A DNA stretch of 6,193 nt, from positions 1-6,193 of the forward strand of contig CAMAUF010000142.1 of the NCBI GenBank assembly GCA_945861295.1, read 5' to 3'. Positions 1 to 6,193 of this stretch are shown here, in pieces (within the stretch, counting starts at the first letter, position 1; each line of letters begins with the position of its first letter). Both the position numbers and the translations under genes were made by a program. The DNA is from a bacterium (lineage in GTDB: Bacteria; Chloroflexota; Dehalococcoidia; Tepidiformales; Tepidiformaceae). A model generated the notes under the pieces. That model was not told the origin of the DNA. It did no database searches and saw only the letters and a list, made by a program, of their open reading frames with translations.

Positions 1-94
1 CCTCGGAGGCAGTGAGGATGCCCGCGCTCAAGCGGTTGAGGACATCGATGCGTCGTTCGTCGTTGGGCTTCAAAATCAGTCCACCATCTTCCAT
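1..94 (-). CDS. Partial N-terminus of a probable IS transposase (helix-turn-helix, ISNCY/IS481-like), cut by the window edge
   Basis: Reading the minus strand from an ATG at 94 gives 31 uninterrupted codons that run off the left edge. The translation begins MEDGGLILKPNDERRIDVLN and continues RLSAGILTASE. The pattern 'L..NDERRIDVLNRLSAGILTASE' closely resembles the opening of ISNCY/IS481-type transposases, where a basic, leucine-spaced helix (xxRRLxVLNRLxxGxLT) leads into 'EAAELLGxSxRQVRRL', the DNA-binding helix-turn-helix. That second half would lie outside the window. No strong Shine-Dalgarno precedes the ATG. An inverted repeat brackets the start codon and a palindromic motif lies further upstream, both of which suit an IS end. 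Such proteins bind the element ends and catalyse DNA cleavage and joining with an rve-type catalytic domain, but none of that domain is visible. Alternatives are another HTH regulator or an inactive fragment. The reading frame is seen directly; the transposase identity is inferred from a short stretch. Confidence 0.5.
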   Translation of the reverse strand, partial: MEDGGLILKPNDERRIDVLNRLSAGILTASE

Positions 95-102
95 CGGTGG
101 AC
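79..102 (-). repeat. Perfect 7-bp inverted repeat bracketing the transposase-like start codon
   Basis: GTCCACC (79-85) and GGTGGAC (96-102) are exact reverse complements separated by 10 bases. On minus-strand RNA they would form a hairpin with the AUG (94-92) inside the loop. Several insertion sequences use hairpins over the transposase start to block translation of read-through transcripts, so this could limit transposition. The repeat is seen directly; the regulatory role is inferred. Confidence 0.45.
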
Positions 103-122
103 AGAATCACTCGGCAGTTAGC

Positions 123-140
123 CCGGACATTTTCATCCGG
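123..140. repeat. Interrupted palindrome CCGGA-N8-TCCGG, possible IS-end or protein-binding site
   Basis: CCGGACATTTTCATCCGG has perfect 5-bp arms (123-127 and 136-140) around an AT-rich 8-bp centre, standing out from the GC-rich surroundings. It lies about 30 bp upstream of the transposase-like start on the minus strand, where an element's terminal transposase-binding sequence would be expected. It is also about 100 bp upstream of the dehydrogenase start, so a regulator site is the alternative. The outer border of any IS cannot be fixed because the other end is not in the window. Confidence 0.3.
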
Positions 141-221
141 CAGCGACAAACCGCAGAACGCAGGCCCCTGTCAGCTTCGCCCTGCGCTACACTCGCTTCG
201 CGCCGCTAACCGCGGCATTAC

Positions 222-228
222 GAGGAGG
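222..228 (+). promoter_or_regulatory. Strong ribosome binding site of the alcohol dehydrogenase
   Basis: GAGGAGG sits 11 bases before the ATG at 240. It is the only strong Shine-Dalgarno match ahead of any gene start in the window, and it supports this start codon for the dehydrogenase. Confidence 0.8.
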
Positions 229-239
229 AACCCACCCAC

Positions 240-1319
240 ATGAAGGCCATGATCTACCACGGCCCGCACCAGACCCTCACCCCCGAAAACGTCGACATCG
301 ACAAGCCCGGCCCGCATGAAATCATCGTCAAGACAGCCGCAACTGGCGTTTGCCACAGCGACCTCCACTTCGTCGATGGCTACTACCCGTTCCCGGCCCC
401 GGCCATCCTCGGGCACGAGGCCGCCGGCATCGTCGAGGAGGTCGGCTCGCTCGTCACCTACGTCAAGCCCGGCGACCACGTCATCGCTTGCCTCTCCGTC
501 TTCTGCGGCAAGTGCAACTTCTGCCTCAGCGGCCGGCCGAACCTCTGCCAGGACCCTTCGACCGCCCGCGGCGCGCAAGACAAGCCGAAGTACAGCTGGA
601 ACGGCTCGCAAGTCCACCAATTCCTCAACATCTCCAGCTACGCCGAATATATGAACTTGCATGAAAACGCCGTCGTCAAGATCCGCGAGGACATGCCGCT
701 CGACAAGGCCGCCTTGATTGGTTGCGGCGTCATGACTGGCACAGGCGCCGTCCTCAACACCGCCCGCGTCCCGGCTGGTTCGACCGTCGCGATCTTTGGC
801 TGCGGCGGCGTCGGCCTCTCCGCCGTCCAAGGCGCCCGCATCGCGGGGGCGGGCATGATCATCGCCGTCGACATGGTCGAAGCGAAGCTCGCCACCGCCC
901 GCGAAATGGGCGCGACCCACGTCGTCGACGCCTCCAGCGGCGATGCCGTCAAGAAGATCCAGGAGATGACCAACGGCGGCGTCGAGTTCTCCTTCGAGGC
1001 GATCGGCAACAAGCGCGCGGCCGAGCAAGCCTTCGAGTGCCTCCAGAACGGCGGCACCGCCACGATCATCGGCATGATCCCGGTCGGCCAGAAGATCGAA
1101 CTCGACGGCACGAGCTTCCTCTTTGAGAAGCGCGTCCAGGGCTCGAACATGGGCTCGAACGTCTTTCGCCGCGACATGCCGCGCTACGTCGACTTCTACA
1201 TGCGTGGCATCCTCAAGCTCGACGAGATGATCACGCGGACGGGCCGCCTCGAAGACCTCAACGAGGCATTCCGAGCGATGAAGGCCGGCGAAGTCGCGCG
1301 CACCGTCCTGATCCCGTAG
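240..1319 (+). CDS. Zinc-dependent NAD-type alcohol dehydrogenase, medium-chain (MDR) family
   Basis: This 359-residue cytosolic oxidoreductase should interconvert an alcohol and an aldehyde or ketone using NAD(H). The N-terminal GroES-like catalytic domain (about 1-165) has the zinc signature GHEAAGIVEEVG at 58-69. The catalytic zinc ligands are probably Cys38 (GVCHSD), His59 and Cys162 (IGCGVMTG). A structural-zinc lobe carries Cys89, Cys92, Cys95 and Cys103 in CGKCNFC...NLC. The Rossmann fold starts at GCGGVG (187-192), and the acidic Asp211 ending the second strand (IIAVD) favours NAD over NADP. The C-terminal block 'RVQGSNMGS...LKLDEMITR' resembles class III-like and NDMA-dependent actinobacterial dehydrogenases. 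All key residues and full length are present, so it is probably active. The substrate cannot be read from sequence; formaldehyde-adduct, primary alcohol or other alcohols are possible. The start is fixed by a strong ribosome binding site, and a terminator follows 50 bp after the stop, so it appears monocistronic. Confidence 0.95.
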   Translation: MKAMIYHGPHQTLTPENVDIDKPGPHEIIVKTAATGVCHSDLHFVDGYYPFPAPAILGHEAAGIVEEVGSLVTYVKPGDHVIACLSVFCGKCNFCLSGRPNLCQDPSTARGAQDKPKYSWNGSQVHQFLNISSYAEYMNLHENAVVKIREDMPLDKAALIGCGVMTGTGAVLNTARVPAGSTVAIFGCGGVGLSAVQGARIAGAGMIIAVDMVEAKLATAREMGATHVVDASSGDAVKKIQEMTNGGVEFSFEAIGNKRAAEQAFECLQNGGTATIIGMIPVGQKIELDGTSFLFEKRVQGSNMGSNVFRRDMPRYVDFYMRGILKLDEMITRTGRLEDLNEAFRAMKAGEVARTVLIP

Positions 1320-1368
1320 CGCGCGCCGGTGCGGCTCAGGCCGCCCTTTCCCCCTCCGAGCGGCCGTC

Positions 1369-1405
1369 ACGAAGGGAGGCTTCGATCGAAGCCTCCCTTC
1401 GTTTT
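1369..1405 (+). terminator. Intrinsic terminator of the alcohol dehydrogenase gene
   Basis: A perfect 15-bp stem (1369-1383 with 1388-1402) closes on a GATC loop, and a TTTT run (1402-1405) follows, with its first T in the stem. Because GATC is itself palindromic, the whole 34-base element is an exact palindrome. The minus-strand side lacks a U-tract, so it should stop rightward transcription only. It separates the dehydrogenase from the transporter gene, whose start is 80 bp downstream and therefore needs its own promoter. Confidence 0.9.
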
Positions 1406-1484
1406 GGATCGAGACGACGGGCATGGGCGAACTCGCGGCCGTCCCTCTACCGCATAACCCGGCGCCGCGCGTAAATGAACGTCT

Positions 1485-3476
1485 ATGGCCGACGAGCCAT
1501 CCTTAACGCCGCTCGGCGGACAGCGGCAACCGACGACCTATCGCATCGCCCGGCCCCACGCCGGCGTTATCCCTCTATCCCCCGGACAGTTTGAGGCGAC
1601 GGAGTACGCGGACCCTCGGACAGGCATGCGCGGGCGCCTCCTCAACGCGAAAGACGCCGTCATCGGCACCTCCATGTCCAACGCCCGACTGGCACAGGAG
1701 CGAATTTCGAAGAAGGTGGCGCTGGCCGTCTTCTCCTCGGATGCGCTCTCGTCGACGGCGTACGCGACGCAGGAGATCCTGCTCATCCTCGTCCTGGCCG
1801 GTACCGCGTCGCTGGACCTTAGCCTGCCGATTGCGCTCGCTATCACCGCCCTGCTAGCGGTCGTCGTCATCTCGTACCGGCAGCTCATTCGCGCCTACCC
1901 AAACGGCGGCGGGGCCTACACGGTCGCACACGAGAATCTCGGAAAGGCTCCTGGACTGGTAGCGGCGGCCGCACTGCTCGTGGACTACTCGCTTACCGCA
2001 GCGGTGTCGATCGCGGCCTGTGTCGAAGCGCTGGCCTCCGCCATCCCGGAGATCCACGACTTCGCCGTGCCCCTGGCCTTAGGGCTGGTGATGCTGGTGG
2101 CGCTCGGCAACCTCCGTGGGATCCGCGAGTCGGGCACGATCTTCGCGATCCCGACGTACGGCTTCATCGCGATCCTCGGCGTGACGCTCGTGGTCGGGGT
2201 GATCGCGGTCTTCCTCGGCGACAAGCCGAACGTCCTCGCCACGGGCACGCCGCGCCACGCCGTGCCACCGGAGCAAGCCCTCACGATCTTCCTGGTCCTG
2301 CGCGCGTTCTCGGCGGGGTGCGCGGCGCTCACCGGCGTGGAGGCTATTTCCAACGGCGTATCCGCGTTCAAGCCGCCGGAGTGGAAGAACGCCATGACGA
2401 CCATGACGGCGATGGCCGTCCTCCTCGCGTTTCTCTTCGTTGGCACAACGTTGCTGGCCCGCCACTTCGGCATCGTCTATGCCCATGGCGACAAAGAGAC
2501 CGTCATGTCGCAGGTGGGCGAAGAGGTTTGGGGTCGCAACGCGATCTACTACGTCCTTCAAGTTTTCACGGCGGGGATCCTCTTTCTGGCCGCGAACACG
2601 GCCTATAGCGGCTTCCCGCTCCTTGGGGCGATCTTGGCTCGAGACGGCTACCTGCCACGGACCTTCCATCAACGCGGCAACCGCCTGGTGTTCAGTTACG
2701 GCATCGCCGCGCTGACGGGCCTAGCCATGCTGCTCCTGGTCGGCTTCAACGCCGACACGACGCGCCTCATCCCGCTCTACGCGCTGGGCGTGTTCCTCTG
2801 TTTCACCTTGGCTCAGGCCGGGATGGTGCGGCGCTGGTTGCGCCAACGGGACGCCGGCTGGGCGCGTTCGGCCGTGATCAACGGGCTCGGCTGCTTCGTC
2901 ACCGGCGTCGTCTTCGCCATCATCTTGGTCACGAAATTCGGTGAGGGCGGCTACATGGTCGTCATCGCCGTGCCCGCCATTACGGTGTTGCTCTGGTCGA
3001 TTGGCCGCTTCTACGTGCGGCTCAAGCGACGGCTGCACGTCGCGCCCGATCACGCCTTCAACCTCGTCCCCAAGGGCCGCTCGCGCGAAGTCGTCTTCGT
3101 GCCCGTCGAAGAAATCAACCTGCCGACCGTCATGGCCCTCAGCGCCGCCTGCGACCGTTCGACCAACGTCACCGCCGTGCACGTCAATTACGACGCCGAA
3201 GACGACGACGCGCTGACAAAGCAATGGGACTTGCAGTTCCCGCACATCCCGTTGGTCGTGATCGCCTCTCCCTTCCGGACCGTGGCGGAGCCACTCGCCT
3301 GGTACGTCAACGACCGCCTGCGAGAGACGCCGAGCGCCACCGTCATCCTGCCCGTCATCGAAGTACGCCGGTTCTGGCAGCGCCCCTTGGTGAACCAGAG
3401 CTTGCGGCGGATGCGCGGCCTGCTCAAGCGCCGCAAAACCGTCGAGTTCATCGAGCAACCCTTCGCGCTCCAGTAA
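1485..3476 (+). CDS. kimA: KimA-type potassium importer (APC superfamily permease, KUP/KimA family)
   Basis: This 663-residue inner-membrane protein should import K+ with H+. A hydrophilic N-terminus (about 1-75) is followed by about 12 membrane segments (roughly 78-510) and a soluble C-terminal domain (about 520-663) like the USP-fold domain of Bacillus KimA. Family signatures are SSDALSSTAYATQEI, LLVDYSLTAAVS and ALTGVEAISNG. The ion-site residues I recall from the B. subtilis structure (D36, Y43, Y118, T121, S125, T230, E233, Y377) fall on D86, Y93, Y168, T171, S175, T283, E286 and probably Y432, with matching spacing within each motif. It is about 55 residues longer than the 607-residue Bacillus protein, mostly at the N-terminus. 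The ATG at 1485 is the first in frame after a TGA at 1476; no clear Shine-Dalgarno precedes it. The 79 bases after the upstream terminator are too short for a ydaO c-di-AMP riboswitch. A general amino acid permease is the alternative, less likely given the conserved site. Confidence 0.9.
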   Translation: MADEPSLTPLGGQRQPTTYRIARPHAGVIPLSPGQFEATEYADPRTGMRGRLLNAKDAVIGTSMSNARLAQERISKKVALAVFSSDALSSTAYATQEILLILVLAGTASLDLSLPIALAITALLAVVVISYRQLIRAYPNGGGAYTVAHENLGKAPGLVAAAALLVDYSLTAAVSIAACVEALASAIPEIHDFAVPLALGLVMLVALGNLRGIRESGTIFAIPTYGFIAILGVTLVVGVIAVFLGDKPNVLATGTPRHAVPPEQALTIFLVLRAFSAGCAALTGVEAISNGVSAFKPPEWKNAMTTMTAMAVLLAFLFVGTTLLARHFGIVYAHGDKETVMSQVGEEVWGRNAIYYVLQVFTAGILFLAANTAYSGFPLLGAILARDGYLPRTFHQRGNRLVFSYGIAALTGLAMLLLVGFNADTTRLIPLYALGVFLCFTLAQAGMVRRWLRQRDAGWARSAVINGLGCFVTGVVFAIILVTKFGEGGYMVVIAVPAITVLLWSIGRFYVRLKRRLHVAPDHAFNLVPKGRSREVVFVPVEEINLPTVMALSAACDRSTNVTAVHVNYDAEDDDALTKQWDLQFPHIPLVVIASPFRTVAEPLAWYVNDRLRETPSATVILPVIEVRRFWQRPLVNQSLRRMRGLLKRRKTVEFIEQPFALQ

Positions 3477-3493
3477 GGCCGACTACGTCCCGA

Positions 3494-3514
3494 GAGCGGC
3501 GAGCGGCGAGCGGC
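3494..3514. repeat. Three tandem copies of the heptamer GAGCGGC
   Basis: GAGCGGC occurs three times back to back without mismatch in the 113-bp gap between the convergent K+ transporter and ATPase genes. It could be a small slippage-prone repeat. No function can be assigned. Confidence 0.6.
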
Positions 3515-3589
3515 AGGGGCGTCCGGCCAGTCCTCGAACCCTGCGGCCCAGTGCGAATGTCGGCCGCCCGCTGCTCCCGGTGGGCCGCC

Positions 3590-6040
3590 CTACGTCGCCC
3601 GCCCGCGTAGCTCCTGCTCCGGCGGCGGCTTCGCTACGAGGATGTCAAGCAGACGCGTCCAGGAACGGCTCAAGTAGAACTGGCCCGCCAGCGCTGCTGC
3701 CACCGCCACCGAGATGATCAGCCAGCCGTCCCAGCTCACCGGCTCGAACGCGAAGAACTTCCGGATCCAGTCAACATAAATCGTGACCAAGAAGCCCAGG
3801 ACAAGGAGCCCGCCGAGCACGGTCGTCAGCACCGGCCGCGTAAGGCTCTTGAATGAGGCGCCTTCGAAGCCAAGGACCTCGACCATGAAGAAGAGCCCCG
3901 CGACCCCGACCGTCAGCGACACCAGCGTCCGCGCCTCTTCGATGCTGCGCCCCAGGATGCCGTCGACGAAGAGGTGCACCAGCACCGCCGCCGCCGCCAC
4001 AGAGAACGACGCCGGCAACGCGAACCGCAGGACGTTCCGCGTGAAGTCCCGGCCCGCGTTGGGCGGCGGGACGCTGATGGCGATAAAGATCGCCGGGATA
4101 CCCAGCGTCAACAACGCTGTCAGCGACCCATGTCGCGGCAAGAACGGGAAATCCAGCCGCAGCATGTTCGTGGCCACCACCAGGAGGAAAGCGTAGAGGC
4201 TCTTGACGAGGAAGAGCTTCGAGAGCCGCGCCGCGTTCCCGAGCACGAACGTCGCTTCTTGGGCGCCCCGGATCAGCGCCGCGAACGAATCGTTCAGCAG
4301 CACGACCCCCGCGACCGCGCGCGCCGTCGCCGTGCCCGAGGCCATCGCGACCGCCACATCCGCTGCCCGCAGGGCCTGGACGTCGTTCGCGCCGTCGCCA
4401 ACCATCGCGACGAAATGCCCCTGGCTCTGCAGCGCCTTGATGATCTTCGCCTTCTGGTGGGGCGCGATGCGTCCGAACACGGTGTGACTTTCCACCGTGG
4501 CGCCGAAAGCAATGTCATCGAGACCTTCCAGTTCGGCCCCGGAGATCGCCCCGCCCTTCGGCTGGATGCCGAGCTGGGCGAGCAACGCAATCACCGTCTG
4601 CGGGTTATCGCCGCTGATCAGCTTCGGCTCGATCCCGAGCGAGGCCATCAGCGCGAAGGCGCCCTGCACTTCGGGCCGCAGCACGTCGCCAATCGCAAGC
4701 AGGGCGAGCGGGCGGAGGCCCGCCAGCGCCCCGTCGGGGTCCGGCAGCTCGGCCGCTTCCGCGAAGACGACGCCCCGCAGGCCCCGCGCCGCCAGCGCCG
4801 CGTATCTCGGCGTCAGGTCTGTCCCGGCTTCCGCGGCGCAGCCAGCGAGCACGGTCTCGGGCGCCCCGAGCACGAACGTCCGGTACTCGCCCCGCAGCTC
4901 CATGCGCGTGGCGCTCCAGCGCCGGGCCGAGTTGAACGGCACGCTCTCAACGGGCCTGGCGCCGTTGCTGGCGCTCGCCATGGCGTCGGCCAGCGCCAGC
5001 GCCGTCTTGCTCTGGTTTCGCGCGGACGAGGCGAAAGCGGCCAGCCAGGGCGCGAGGCCTTCTTCGCCTGGCTGCCACGACGTTTCGCTCAGCGTCAGCT
5101 TGTTCGCCGTGATCGTGCCCGTCTTGTCGAGGCAGATCACGTCGATGTAGTTCAGCGCCTCGACGGCGCTGATCTCCTGCACGATCGCGCCGCTCCGGCT
5201 GACGCGGACGGCCCCGACCGCGAACGAGACCGTCATCCCAAGCAGCAGTCCCGTCGGCACGACCGTCGTGATCGTCGCCGTCGTCGCCTTGATCGCTTCC
5301 GTCAACCCTTGGTCGTCGACGGTGTACGAGATCATGAGCATGGCGCCGAGGACGCCCGTCGCCGTAAGCAGGACGCGGAGGATGCGCTGGAAGCGGAACT
5401 CCAGCGGCGTTTGGCGCTTGACGAGCTGGCGGGCGTCCGCCGTCAGCTTGACCGCGTACGCTTCGAGCCCGACGCGTTCGGCGCGATAGTAGCAATCGCC
5501 CGCCGTGCAGAAGCTGCCGGACCGCAGCTCGTCGCCGGGGCCCTTGCGGATCGAGTCCGTCTCGCCGGTCAGCAGCGACTCGTCGATTTCGCAGCTCTCG
5601 GCGACAACCTGCCCATCGGCCACGACCTGGTCGCCCGGATTCAGGTGCAGCAGGTCGCCTTGCACGACCTGTTCGGCCGGGATGCTGCGTTCGCCGCCGT
5701 CGCGGACCACGGTGGCCCCTGGGGCCGTCAACGCCCGCAGCTTCCGGAGCGTCCGCACCGCGCGGATCTCTTGGATCGTCGAAATCAAGATGTTCAGGAT
5801 GATCACGTGGCCGACGAAGAGGCCGTCTTTCCACTGGCCGACCAGGAACAGGGCCAAAATCAGGGCCGCGAGGACGACATTAAAGAAGGTAAGTGAGTTC
5901 GCCCGGATGACGTCGCCGTCGGAGCGCTGGCGGGACGAGTCAGCGTTCGCGAGCCCCTTGGCGGCGCGCGCGCGCGCCTCCGCCTCCGTGAGCCCGGAGA
6001 GGTTCGCCTGGGGCGGCTGCTGGGGTGGGTCGAAGGCCAT
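3590..6040 (-). CDS. P-type cation-transporting ATPase, CtpE/Exp7-like (HAD-IC family)
   Basis: This 816-residue inner-membrane pump should move a cation by ATP hydrolysis. In order: a short soluble N-terminus beginning the family motif GLTEAEA; M1-M2 (about 52-90); actuator domain with TGET (158-161) in the TGES dephosphorylation position; M3-M4 (220-277); phosphorylated Asp305 in DKTGTIT; nucleotide-binding domain with FNSARRWSA (from 369) and LGAPE (391-395); SGDN (476-479); hinge MVGDGAND (546-553); and M5-M10 to the end. Catalytic motifs are intact. LGAPE and the M4 context point to the CtpE group, whose mycobacterial member is linked to Ca2+ uptake. The M4 motif reads PTGL (262-265) rather than the PEGL of many P2-type Ca2+ pumps, so the ion is uncertain. 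I chose the ATG at 6040; in-frame alternatives are GTG at 6058 and TTG at 6127 (845 residues), none with a good Shine-Dalgarno. The upstream extension lacks family similarity. The gene converges on the K+ transporter. Confidence 0.92.
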   Translation of the reverse strand: MAFDPPQQPPQANLSGLTEAEARARAAKGLANADSSRQRSDGDVIRANSLTFFNVVLAALILALFLVGQWKDGLFVGHVIILNILISTIQEIRAVRTLRKLRALTAPGATVVRDGGERSIPAEQVVQGDLLHLNPGDQVVADGQVVAESCEIDESLLTGETDSIRKGPGDELRSGSFCTAGDCYYRAERVGLEAYAVKLTADARQLVKRQTPLEFRFQRILRVLLTATGVLGAMLMISYTVDDQGLTEAIKATTATITTVVPTGLLLGMTVSFAVGAVRVSRSGAIVQEISAVEALNYIDVICLDKTGTITANKLTLSETSWQPGEEGLAPWLAAFASSARNQSKTALALADAMASASNGARPVESVPFNSARRWSATRMELRGEYRTFVLGAPETVLAGCAAEAGTDLTPRYAALAARGLRGVVFAEAAELPDPDGALAGLRPLALLAIGDVLRPEVQGAFALMASLGIEPKLISGDNPQTVIALLAQLGIQPKGGAISGAELEGLDDIAFGATVESHTVFGRIAPHQKAKIIKALQSQGHFVAMVGDGANDVQALRAADVAVAMASGTATARAVAGVVLLNDSFAALIRGAQEATFVLGNAARLSKLFLVKSLYAFLLVVATNMLRLDFPFLPRHGSLTALLTLGIPAIFIAISVPPPNAGRDFTRNVLRFALPASFSVAAAAVLVHLFVDGILGRSIEEARTLVSLTVGVAGLFFMVEVLGFEGASFKSLTRPVLTTVLGGLLVLGFLVTIYVDWIRKFFAFEPVSWDGWLIISVAVAAALAGQFYLSRSWTRLLDILVAKPPPEQELRGRAT

Positions 6041-6153
6041 GAGGCTCGGTTGGGTCACGGCAGAAGCGTCGCCGATCGCCGCTGCTAGCGAAAGAGGGTC
6101 TCGGCAAAAGCGCACGCTGTTAACCAAGCGGCGGCATTCTCAAGAGGAGCCGG

Positions 6154-6176
6154 TCGCCAGCACCCCAGGCTGGCGA
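6154..6176. repeat. 8-bp inverted repeat upstream of the ATPase gene
   Basis: TCGCCAGC (6154-6161) and GCTGGCGA (6169-6176) are exact reverse complements around the 7-base loop ACCCCAG, with outer GG/CC also able to pair across a mismatch. It lies about 115 bp upstream of the chosen ATPase start. No U-tract follows on the minus strand and only a short mixed T-run on the plus strand. It could be a factor-dependent terminator of a gene beyond the right edge, or an operator. Bases 6041-6193 otherwise show no gene. Confidence 0.4.
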
Positions 6177-6193
6177 ACCTTTCTGCGAAAGCG

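Noticed and set aside
188..193. TACACT as a -10 box for the dehydrogenase
   Set aside because: It fits TAnnnT and is well placed, but no -35 element stands at a suitable distance, so it is too weak to annotate.
12..209. A 65-codon plus-strand open frame at the left end
   Set aside because: It has no ribosome binding site or recognisable motif, and it overlaps the more convincing transposase-like frame on the opposite strand.
171..1424. A 417-codon open frame antisense to the alcohol dehydrogenase
   Set aside because: It mirrors the dehydrogenase, has low-complexity Asp/Val/Ala/Arg-rich composition and no recognisable motif. Such long shadow frames are expected opposite high-GC genes.
1406..1484. 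A ydaO/kimA c-di-AMP riboswitch ahead of the K+ importer
   Set aside because: The 79-base space is too short for the aptamer and shows no stem series of the expected kind.
3543..3567. GCGGCC-N13-GGCCGC as a shared terminator between the convergent genes
   Set aside because: The stem is only 6 bp with a 13-base loop and no T-run on either side, so it cannot be supported as an intrinsic terminator.
3974..5896. A 640-codon plus-strand open frame inside the ATPase gene
   Set aside because: Its translation is Arg/His/Gln-rich with no domain, while the opposite strand encodes a complete P-type ATPase with all catalytic motifs.
6117..6143. TTGAGA and TAACAG as a minus-strand promoter for the ATPase
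   Set aside because: The -35 match is good, but the spacer is only 15 bp and the -10 matches three of six bases. It could easily be chance.

Overview
This window comes from a high-GC bacterium (coding parts look about 65% G+C, with third positions strongly C/G). It holds three complete protein genes and the truncated start of a fourth at the left edge. The sequence does not fix the phylum. A KimA-type K+ transporter, a CtpE-like P-type ATPase and Shine-Dalgarno-poor starts would fit Chloroflexota, Actinomycetota or a similar high-GC lineage, but this is inference.

Layout. (1) Bases 1-94, minus strand: the first 31 codons of a protein running off the left edge. It reads like the N-terminal helix-turn-helix lead-in of an ISNCY/IS481-type transposase. 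A perfect 7-bp inverted repeat brackets its start codon, and an 18-bp interrupted palindrome (CCGGA-N8-TCCGG) lies about 30 bp upstream, so this may be the end of an insertion sequence. (2) 240-1319, plus: a zinc-dependent, NAD-type medium-chain alcohol dehydrogenase with a strong GAGGAGG ribosome binding site, closed by a textbook terminator (1369-1405). (3) 1485-3476, plus: a 663-residue APC-superfamily transporter of the KimA (YdaO) potassium-importer family, with every recalled K+-site residue present. (4) 3590-6040, minus: an 816-residue P-type cation ATPase of the CtpE/Exp7-like group, convergent with the K+ transporter across a 113-bp gap. (5) 6041-6193: the ATPase upstream region, with one clear inverted repeat and no gene.

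How the genes fit together. The dehydrogenase is insulated by its own terminator and shows no functional link to the rest. The K+ importer and the cation ATPase are both inner-membrane ion transporters and may contribute to ion homeostasis together, but they are on opposite strands and cannot share a transcript. I see no RNA genes, CRISPR array, riboswitch or defence system. I find no convincing new biological system; the left-edge mobile-element remnant and the PTGL variant of the ATPase M4 ion-site motif are the points most worth a second look.
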